Shown one piece after another: positions 1 to 5,661 of a stretch of 8,259 bases of DNA. The first letter of the stretch is position 1. Every line of letters begins with the position of its first letter. The translations under genes were made by a program, and so were the position numbers. The stretch spans positions 1-8,259 of the forward strand of contig URYG01000144.1 of assembly GCA_900551985.1 (NCBI GenBank). Direction: 5' to 3'. The stretch comes from an uncultured Prevotella sp. (GTDB lineage Bacteria; Bacteroidota; Bacteroidia; Bacteroidales; Bacteroidaceae). Below the pieces are notes generated by a model, which ran no database searches, was not told the DNA's origin, and saw only the letters and a program-made list of their open reading frames with translations.

Positions 1-2
1 GG

Positions 3-3000
3 CGATGCCATAAATATGATGAAAACTTTTATGCAAAGCCGATGCTCAATGCACTGGCAGATCTTGATCCGGATGAACTGGAACAGGATACGGCACAGTA
101 TCTCAACTATCTTTATAATATGGGATCTGGTGGCGCCATCACTCATGGCACCCCACAGGAAATCTGTCAGGCAGAATTTGATATCCTCATTCGCCTCTAC
201 TTTATAGCAAGTGGCAGCAATCCTTATCCATACTGGCAGGCAAACGCACTGCAATCTATCAGCGAGCATATCCAGGATCCGGAACAGCGTGATTTCCTGG
301 TAAAAAACAATCTGCCGGCTTTCCAGTATCTCAATGTAGAACAGATGCCTTTGGAACTTCTGGCAGGAAACTTTGCGCAACGCGCACTCAATATCTTTTC
401 TGAATATGGTGACGTTTACCAGACGGCAGGAGCATACCGCACACTGGCAGAATGCTACTGGCAGATCAAGGATTATAAATCTGCAGGCGATTGTCTGAAT
501 AGGGCACTCAATCAGAACAGGGCTATCCAGCAGGCGCCCGACCTGGTGGCTTCTATCCGAGAAAGACTCAGCCTGGTTTATTCCGCCATCGATGATAAGC
601 CGGAAAGCGATTACAACCGCAATATTTACCTCGACTTGCAGGAGCAGAGTCGCCAGGACAGGCAGTTGGAAGCGCGTGCCACTCAGTTGGACAACAATGC
701 CGTCCAACTGAACACGATGATTGCTGCGGTCATCTTTATGATCGTCTTGGTTGTAGTCTTGCTCTATGTATTCGACAGAATGAAGCGCCGTAATACCAAG
801 GAAAGTTCTGTAGAATCCCTGCTGATACCTTTACATGAATGGGAAGAAGAGAATACACAGCATATCAATGCGTTATCAGAAAAGCATGAAGAATTGGAAG
901 AAGCTAAGAATATGGTTCAGCTTCATATATCAGACAACAGACGCCGCAACCTGGAACAGCGTGCCAAGCTTTCTCTGGTCAACAGCATCACTCCATTTAT
1001 CGACCGCATGATTCATGAGGTCGATAGACTGATGAAGGACGATGATTCGGAAGAAGTAAGACAGGAGCGATATACCTATATATCTGAGTTGACAGATAAA
1101 ATCAATCAGTATAATTCCATTCTCACCGATTGGATACAGATGCGCCAGGGAGCTATCAATCTCCGCATTGAGAGTTTCCCGCTCCAGCCACTTTTCGATA
1201 TTGTAGCCAAGGGAAAAATGAGTTTTCAGATGCGTGGGGTCAAACTGACCGTACAACCTACGGATGCCACGGTAAAGGCAGACCGTACGCTGACACTATT
1301 CATGATTAATACCATCGCCGACAACGCCAGGAAGTTTACACCTGCAGAAGGTGAGGTGGTGGTAAGTGCCAAGAGCCATCAGGCATTTGTAGAAATATCT
1401 GTAGAAGATACGGGAAAAGGTATGGATGAAGAAACACTGGAACACATCTTCGACCGCACCTATACCGGCGGACATGGATTCGGTTTGCTCAACTGTAAGG
1501 GCATCATCGATAAGTACAAGAAAATCAGTTCGCTTTTCTCTCCTTGCAACATACAGGCAGAGAGTGAGCCGGGAAAGGGTAGTAGATTCACTTTCCGACT
1601 GCCTTGCGGTATTCGGAAAATGCAAATGATACTGATGCTTGCCTTGATGCTGATAGGTTGTAATATCCCATCTGCCGTACAGGGAAGCACCCGGAAAAAT
1701 TTCTCCATGCACAGAACTGATAAGCACAGAACTAACAGGCACGGAGCCAATAAGCAGACGTCCCGATTGCTGCAGTTAGCAGCATCCTATGCCGACAGTG
1801 CCTATTTCAGTAATATCAATGGCACCTACGAGCGAACCCTGGCTATGGCAGATTCGTCTCGCAGCTATCTCAACCGATACTATCTGACATTGAATCCTGA
1901 TGGGAAATATCTGATGGTGTCACATCCCATGAAAGGAACTGCAGCCGAAATCTATTGGCTGCACGACAGTTTGCCAACCAACTACGAGGTCATACTCGAT
2001 ATCCGCAATGAGAGTGCCGTGGCGGCTCTGGCGCTCCACAAATGGGAACTATACGATAGTAACAACAAGGTATATACCCAGCTCTTCCGTGAACGGAGTG
2101 CGGATAATTCGCTCGATAACTACGTAAGAACCATGCAGACTTCAGAAAACTCGAAGGCTGTAGCCATCGTCTTGCTGATTATCCTGCTGTTACAATTGCC
2201 GCTGGCATACTATCTGCTATACTATCGCCACATCCTCCGTTATCGCTATGCCGTAGAAAAAATCAATGGCATCAACAAGGTGCTGCTCAGTGGTGATTCC
2301 AACACGGAAAAGTTGAAGAAAATTACCCGGATCTGGACTCCGCAAGGAAGCAATAATGTTCGTAACGCTCAGCTTTTCCCTCAGCTCAACGAGGTGGTGG
2401 AACGTATCTCGCAGGCACTGAAACAAAGCATTGAGATGCAGCAGAATGAGGCTACGAATATCGAAATGGCAGAAGATGAACTGCATCGTGCCGAGTATGA
2501 AAACGGAAAGTTGCACATTGCCAATTCCGTACTCGATAACTGTCTCTCTACGCTCAAGCACGAAACGATGTATTACCCATCGCGAATCAGACAGCTCATC
2601 GACAGCACACCGGAGGATGTTACTTCCCTGCAGGAGTTGGTGGATTACTACAAGGCAATATACACGATGCTCAGCGCACAGGCAATGGAGCAGGTGGAAG
2701 GAACCGTGAAATGCGACGCAGACTTGCTGGCATATCTCAGGAAACTGATCACTGGCGGAGTGAAGAACTTCACTTATCAGGAAACAGCCGCATCATCCGC
2801 CTATGTTACCTGCCAGTATATCCTTCACGATATTCCATTTGACGCAACCCGGCATCCACATCTTTTCACACCGCTCACCTGCGATATGAAATATCTGGTG
2901 GCTCGCCAGATTGTGAGAGAAATAGGGGAGGCAACCAACCTGCGTGGCTGCGGCATTCTTGCCAAGCCGTCATCTGATGGCAAACTCATGATAGAAATCG

Positions 3001-3035
3001 TTTTACCAGAAAAAATAATAAAGACAAAGACATGA
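3..3035 (+). CDS. Two-module membrane sensor kinase-like protein (DUF5112/DUF5113-like), 5' end outside window
   Basis: The frame is open from the first base, so the N-terminus lies upstream; 1010 residues are visible (residue n starts at nt 3n). Residues about 120-180 look TPR-like. A membrane helix (239-257) leads through a coiled coil to a divergent HisKA-like region (about 325-380) and a GHKL ATPase with N box (N436, D440-N441), G1 box DTGKGM (469-474) and G2 box GGHGFGLLN (489-497). A second unit follows in frame: a hydrophobic stretch 542-556, a putative periplasmic segment 557-718, a membrane helix 719-741, a coiled coil, an H-box-like LKHETMYYP (H853), and a C-terminal domain with no clear ATP-binding motifs. 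By family knowledge it should signal by phosphotransfer to the response regulator whose start codon overlaps its stop. The DUF assignment is from memory; the kinase class is firm, the stimulus unknown. The operon promoter is outside the window. Confidence 0.85.
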   Translation, partial: RCHKYDENFYAKPMLNALADLDPDELEQDTAQYLNYLYNMGSGGAITHGTPQEICQAEFDILIRLYFIASGSNPYPYWQANALQSISEHIQDPEQRDFLVKNNLPAFQYLNVEQMPLELLAGNFAQRALNIFSEYGDVYQTAGAYRTLAECYWQIKDYKSAGDCLNRALNQNRAIQQAPDLVASIRERLSLVYSAIDDKPESDYNRNIYLDLQEQSRQDRQLEARATQLDNNAVQLNTMIAAVIFMIVLVVVLLYVFDRMKRRNTKESSVESLLIPLHEWEEENTQHINALSEKHEELEEAKNMVQLHISDNRRRNLEQRAKLSLVNSITPFIDRMIHEVDRLMKDDDSEEVRQERYTYISELTDKINQYNSILTDWIQMRQGAINLRIESFPLQPLFDIVAKGKMSFQMRGVKLTVQPTDATVKADRTLTLFMINTIADNARKFTPAEGEVVVSAKSHQAFVEISVEDTGKGMDEETLEHIFDRTYTGGHGFGLLNCKGIIDKYKKISSLFSPCNIQAESEPGKGSRFTFRLPCGIRKMQMILMLALMLIGCNIPSAVQGSTRKNFSMHRTDKHRTNRHGANKQTSRLLQLAASYADSAYFSNINGTYERTLAMADSSRSYLNRYYLTLNPDGKYLMVSHPMKGTAAEIYWLHDSLPTNYEVILDIRNESAVAALALHKWELYDSNNKVYTQLFRERSADNSLDNYVRTMQTSENSKAVAIVLLIILLLQLPLAYYLLYYRHILRYRYAVEKINGINKVLLSGDSNTEKLKKITRIWTPQGSNNVRNAQLFPQLNEVVERISQALKQSIEMQQNEATNIEMAEDELHRAEYENGKLHIANSVLDNCLSTLKHETMYYPSRIRQLIDSTPEDVTSLQELVDYYKAIYTMLSAQAMEQVEGTVKCDADLLAYLRKLITGGVKNFTYQETAASSAYVTCQYILHDIPFDATRHPHLFTPLTCDMKYLVARQIVREIGEATNLRGCGILAKPSSDGKLMIEIVLPEKIIKTKT
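1704..1763 (+). repeat. Degenerate 15-nt tandem repeat inside the kinase gene
   Basis: Four consecutive 15-nt units encode SMHRT, DKHRT, NRHGA and NKQTS (residues 568-587). The first two share the 9-nt string CACAGAACT; the later units are more diverged. The result is a basic, His-rich linker just after the second hydrophobic segment, in the putative periplasmic part of the second module. It looks like an in-frame microsatellite-like expansion that keeps the reading frame. Function is unknown. Confidence 0.6.
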
Positions 3036-3757
3036 ATAAATTTAAGGTTATTATAGTAGAAGATGTGCCTCTGGAATTGAAAGGCACAGAAGGAATCTTC
3101 AAGAACGACATACCCGAAGCTGAAATCATCGGTACTGCGGATAGTGAAATCGCTTATTGGAAACTCATCAAACAGCAAAAGCCAGACCTGGTACTGCTTG
3201 ATCTTGGCTTGGGTGGCTCCACCACTGTTGGAGTAGAAATTTGCCGCAGCACGAAGGAACAGTTTCCTGATGTGAAGGTTCTGATCTTTACCGGCGAGAT
3301 TCTCAACGAAAAGTTATGGGTGGATGTGCTCGACGCAGGCTGTGAAGGCATCATCCTCAAGAGCGGAGAATTGCTGACCCGTGGTGATGTGGCATCCTGC
3401 ATGAGTGGAAAGAAACTGGTTTTCAACCAGCCGATTCTCCAGAAGATAGTAGATAGGTTCAAGCAGAGCGTAGGAAGCCAGCTGATGCATCAGGAGGCTA
3501 TGATCAATTACGAGATTGATGAGTATGACGAGCGTTTTCTCCGTCATCTCGCCCTGGGTTATACCAAGGAGCAGATCACGAACCTCCGGGGAATGCCATT
3601 CGGAGTAAAGAGTTTAGAAAAACGACAGAATGAACTCGTACAGAAGCTCTTTCCTGATGGTAATAACGGAATGAGCGTGAATGCGACCCGACTCGTGGTA
3701 CGGGCCTGCGAGTTACGCATCATCGATCTTGATAATTTGCAGGCTGATGAAGAATAG
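3032..3757 (+). CDS. Response regulator with N-terminal receiver domain and LuxR-like C-terminal domain
   Basis: The 241-residue protein begins with a complete receiver domain (about 1-125): acidic pair E10-D11, phosphoacceptor D57 in LVLLDLGLGG, T87 in IFTGE and K110 in IILKSG. All residues needed for phosphorylation are present. The C-terminal part (about 160-236) has a helix-turn-helix-like stretch LALGYTKEQIT (173-183), then VKSLEKRQNELVQKLF (192-207) and VNATRLVVRACELRIIDL (216-233). That order resembles a NarL/LuxR-type DNA-binding domain but with an unusual GMPFG insert; it may be the Bacteroidota family I recall as DUF5932. The ATG overlaps the kinase stop as ATGA (3032-3035), indicating coupled translation and a cognate pair. 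It probably acts in the cytoplasm as a transcription regulator; target genes are not known. Confidence 0.88.
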   Translation: MNKFKVIIVEDVPLELKGTEGIFKNDIPEAEIIGTADSEIAYWKLIKQQKPDLVLLDLGLGGSTTVGVEICRSTKEQFPDVKVLIFTGEILNEKLWVDVLDAGCEGIILKSGELLTRGDVASCMSGKKLVFNQPILQKIVDRFKQSVGSQLMHQEAMINYEIDEYDERFLRHLALGYTKEQITNLRGMPFGVKSLEKRQNELVQKLFPDGNNGMSVNATRLVVRACELRIIDLDNLQADEE

Positions 3758-4349
3758 TCATACATTCAGCAGGATATGTGGCTATGCCATGTTCCTGCTG
3801 ATGCTGGCACAGATCGTACTGGTGCTGGCTTCCTGGCTCATCACTGCCGCAATGCCCGATGTCTTTCCCCGGTCATTGCTCAGCCCGGAAGGTATCCGAT
3901 GGTTCTTCGGCACTTTCACCGCCAACCTGCAGTCACCTTGGCTGGTATGGCTCTTGCTGATCAGCATTGCCTGGGGAACGCTACGGACTAGCGGCTTGTT
4001 AAACTACGACCACAAGGTTTACCGACAGCGCAATGCCTTGCGGTTGGTTTGCGTAGAATTTGTCCTGTTTACCGGTGTACTGCTATTGCTCACGCTCATT
4101 CCCCATGCCATCCTGCTCAATGTAATGGGAGGATATACCTCCAGCAGTTTTTCCAGAAGTATCTTACCCTATATCTGCTTGATGGTCATTGTCATGGCAC
4201 AGTCTTTCGGCGTAGTCAGCCAAAGACTGAACAGCATCGAGGCAATGGGAGAGGCGATGGCGGACGGGGTACGCCTGTCAGCTCCGCTCTTTATCATCTA
4301 TATATTTGTCATTCAATTATATAGTTCTGTAGATTATCTCTTTTTATGA
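3747..4349 (+). CDS. Miniature AbgT-family-like membrane protein (200 aa)
   Basis: I chose the ATG at 3747, which overlaps the response regulator by 11 nt, because the product then begins MKNSHTF and runs straight into a membrane helix; the upstream in-frame ATG at 3681 would add residues lying wholly within the regulator gene. About five membrane helices are visible (12-35, 64-80, 101-120, 138-158, 177-194). The stretches LLSPEGIRWFFGTFTANL (44-61), LTLIPHAIL (116-124) and PYICLMVIVMAQSFGVVSQ (141-159) resemble E. coli AbgT, the p-aminobenzoyl-glutamate transporter, as I remember it. AbgT transporters have about 500 residues, so this protein lacks the stretch between the second helix and the middle, plus the C-terminal half. 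Transport activity is therefore doubtful; its overlap with the two-component genes suggests a membrane partner or sensor role, which is inference. Confidence 0.7.
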   Translation: MKNSHTFSRICGYAMFLLMLAQIVLVLASWLITAAMPDVFPRSLLSPEGIRWFFGTFTANLQSPWLVWLLLISIAWGTLRTSGLLNYDHKVYRQRNALRLVCVEFVLFTGVLLLLTLIPHAILLNVMGGYTSSSFSRSILPYICLMVIVMAQSFGVVSQRLNSIEAMGEAMADGVRLSAPLFIIYIFVIQLYSSVDYLFL

Positions 4350-4387
4350 TTTTCGGATGAACATCCATTCATCATACAGAAAAAGCA

Positions 4388-4419
4388 AAGGGGCATCCCA
4401 ATCACTTGGAATGTCCCTT
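4388..4419. terminator. Bidirectional intrinsic terminator between convergent genes
   Basis: A 14-bp stem (arms 4388-4401 and 4406-4419, with one G-U pair and one C/A mismatch) encloses the 4-nt loop TCAC. On the plus strand it is followed by CTTTT, on the minus strand by TTGCTTTTT after the reciprocal arm. It lies 38 nt after the stop of the AbgT-like gene and 36 nt past the stop of the convergent secreted-protein gene, so it can serve both. Confidence 0.75.
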
Positions 4420-4455
4420 CTTTTGGTATATATTTGGTTTGATAAATTGGTCTAA

Positions 4456-5400
4456 CTATCTTCTGCCACCGAATGAACCGCCGCCATTATTGCTCTTGCT
4501 ACGGGAAGATCCACTTCCAAAGGAACTGCGGGCACCATTGCTGCCACCGCCAAAGGAACGGCTTCCACTATTGAAAGAACGGCTGTTATTAAAGGAATTA
4601 CCACCACGATGACCACCAAACGAGCCATTGCTTGGAGTGCTGGAACGTGGAGTGAAACCATTATTAAACGAACGGCTGTTGTTGCTAGAACCACTGCCGA
4701 ATCCGCTTCGGTTATTGCCTCCGAAAGAACCACCGCCACGGACACCATTTCCAAAGGTAGCATTATTTTGGCGACTGTTGCCAAAAGAATGATCACGTGT
4801 AACCGTAGTTCTTGTACTGCTCTGACGATTGAGATTGCCGAAGGTCTTGCCACGACCATAATCGCCACGGTTGAATCCATCGCGCATACCGAATCTAGGT
4901 TCCTGACCACGAACACCGATAGGGCGAGGACCGCCGAACTCACGTCCGTGATACCAGCTTCTGCCACCATTCATTCTCCAGCTGTGTCCACCACGATATA
5001 CTGTATAGAAATGAGGTCTTCCGAAGAAGAAGTAATCTCTGCGTGGGTAGCGTGCATAGATGCCGAAGTGGAAATATCCTCCATCCCAGTAAAGAGGACG
5101 GTAGAAATAGCTTGCGGCACAGAATGAGCGATACTGCCAATCCAGAAGAATATAGCTCAAGTCGAGATTACGCTGGCGCCAATAGATGCCGTAGAGATCG
5201 TCGTAAGTATCCACGCCCATCAGATAGTCGAGGTTGACCTCATAGGCTGCCTCATACTGATCATCTGTCAGATTCAGCTCGTAAGCCATCTTGTCTGTCA
5301 GGAACAGCGCCTGCTGGCGAGCCTGTTCATAACTCATTGCTGATGCAGAAGTGAATGTCATCATGAACATTGCTACTAGTGCTATGATAAACTTCTTCAT
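4456..5400 (-). CDS. Secreted aromatic-rich protein with disordered FG-repeat tail
   Basis: The 314-residue product starts with a signal peptide, MKKF followed by a hydrophobic core, with likely cleavage after ASA (residue 21). Residues 22-65 are helical with LTDDQ (44-48), reminiscent of the LTxxQ motif of Spy/CpxP periplasmic chaperones; this resemblance is weak. Residues about 66-150 are very rich in Tyr, Phe and Trp. From about residue 150 to the end the chain is low-complexity Gly/Ser/Asn/Arg with nine FG dipeptides in SFGG, SFGS and TFGN contexts, ending GGSFGGRR. It is Arg-rich with few Lys and no Cys in the tail, so it is probably disordered, sticky and cationic. It should reach the periplasm or cell surface. 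It has its own promoter and is divergent from the symporter gene. I do not recognise a named family or function. Confidence 0.85.
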   Translation of the reverse strand: MKKFIIALVAMFMMTFTSASAMSYEQARQQALFLTDKMAYELNLTDDQYEAAYEVNLDYLMGVDTYDDLYGIYWRQRNLDLSYILLDWQYRSFCAASYFYRPLYWDGGYFHFGIYARYPRRDYFFFGRPHFYTVYRGGHSWRMNGGRSWYHGREFGGPRPIGVRGQEPRFGMRDGFNRGDYGRGKTFGNLNRQSSTRTTVTRDHSFGNSRQNNATFGNGVRGGGSFGGNNRSGFGSGSSNNSRSFNNGFTPRSSTPSNGSFGGHRGGNSFNNSRSFNSGSRSFGGGSNGARSSFGSGSSRSKSNNGGGSFGGRR

Positions 5401-5432
5401 AATCTTATCTTATTTTATATGTTAAACTTCCA

Positions 5433-5445
5433 GTTTCCAGGAAAC
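5433..5445. promoter_or_regulatory. 13-bp palindrome in the leader of the secreted-protein gene
   Basis: GTTTCCAGGAAAC is a perfect 6-bp inverted repeat around one central base. It lies 33 nt upstream of the minus-strand start codon and downstream of that gene's predicted promoter, so it falls inside the 5' untranslated region. The hexamer TTCCAG also occurs at 5428, 5435 and 5453. It could be a repressor site or a small RNA hairpin; no regulator can be named. Confidence 0.4.
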
Positions 5446-5496
5446 CATCAGATTCCAGAATTATCGTCAATTCAGTCATCTTTCTGATTTCTGCTG

Positions 5497-5504
5497 CAAA
5501 GATA
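5497..5504 (-). promoter_or_regulatory. Bacteroidota -7 promoter element for the secreted-protein gene
   Basis: Read on the minus strand this is TATCTTTG followed by CAGCAG, an exact match to the TAnnTTTG consensus of the primary Bacteroidota sigma factor. Transcription should begin near 5490, giving a leader of about 90 nt. No convincing upstream TTTG (-33) element is visible, which fits dependence on an activator bound to the adjacent direct repeats. Confidence 0.65.
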
Positions 5505-5527
5505 AGGCGATTTCTGGAGGTATAGTA

Positions 5528-5565
5528 AGGATTTTCCCTAAACCGATAGAGGAAATTCCCTAAAC
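5528..5565. promoter_or_regulatory. Tandem 16-bp direct repeats between divergent promoters (candidate operator)
   Basis: The copies AGGATTTTCCCTAAAC (5528-5543) and AGGAAATTCCCTAAAC (5550-5565) differ at 2 of 16 positions and are offset by 22 bp, about two helical turns, so both present the same DNA face. Each carries a GGA-TTCC partial dyad. They sit upstream of both promoters, centred roughly at -45 and -67 for the minus-strand start and -48 and -70 for the plus-strand start, where an activator dimer pair or shared regulator would bind. The binding protein is unknown. Confidence 0.6.
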
Positions 5566-5570
5566 GATGC

Positions 5571-5588
5571 CTTTTTTCGAGAAAAAAG
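5571..5588. promoter_or_regulatory. A/T-rich perfect inverted repeat just upstream of the symporter -7 element
   Basis: CTTTTTTC and GAAAAAAG form an 8-bp perfect inverted repeat around GA. It ends 3 bp before the plus-strand -7 box, so it occupies the promoter spacer and approximate -33 region. It may be a curved A-tract, an overlapping repressor site, or a weak terminator for upstream transcription; the sequence cannot decide. Confidence 0.4.
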
Positions 5589-5591
5589 TCG

Positions 5592-5599
5592 TAATTTTG
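5592..5599 (+). promoter_or_regulatory. Bacteroidota -7 promoter element for the symporter gene
   Basis: TAATTTTG followed by CAGC matches TAnnTTTG exactly. Transcription should start near 5606, leaving a leader of about 55 nt that is almost wholly made of the tandem duplication before the start codon. No clear TTTG -33 element is present at the expected distance. Confidence 0.65.
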
Positions 5600-5615
5600 C
5601 AGCCGAAAAGAACAT

Positions 5616-5661
5616 TTAGAGAGATTTAAACAGATAAATTAGAGTGATTTAAATAAATAAA
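5616..5661 (+). repeat. 23-bp tandem duplication abutting the symporter start codon
   Basis: Two head-to-tail copies (5616-5638 and 5639-5661) agree at 20 of 23 positions; both begin TTAGAG, contain GATTTAAA and end ATAAA. The second copy ends at the base before the ATG at 5662. The segment fills most of the predicted 5' leader, is A/T-rich and unstructured, and replaces any Shine-Dalgarno sequence. It may act as a translation enhancer or standby site. Confidence 0.75.

Noticed and set aside
42..44. ATG as the start of the kinase gene
   Set aside because: The frame is open upstream to the first base and the protein would begin inside the sensor domain, so the true start is outside the window.
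930..1742. Antisense open frames within the kinase gene
   Set aside because: They lie opposite conserved kinase motifs and show no recognisable domain or promoter; they are reading-frame shadows.
3681..3683. ATG as the start of the AbgT-like gene
   Set aside because: It would add 22 residues overlapping the regulator; the ATG at 3747 gives a normal charged N-terminus followed by a membrane helix and a short overlap.
4381..4455. Possible attachment site or mobile-element boundary between the convergent genes
   Set aside because: The only structure is a terminator hairpin; no integrase, tRNA end or flanking direct repeats are visible.
4452..5127. Long open frames opposite and overlapping the FG-rich gene (minus 4452-4970 in another frame, plus 4609-5127)
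   Set aside because: They arise from the low-complexity Gly/Ser/Asn codons, have repetitive Val/Ala/Thr-rich translations and no start context; the frame with signal peptide and promoter is the real gene.
5401..5661. Riboswitch upstream of the symporter or the secreted-protein gene
   Set aside because: The leaders are only about 55 and 90 nt by the predicted start sites, are A/T-rich, and show no glycine-riboswitch-like or other multi-stem architecture.
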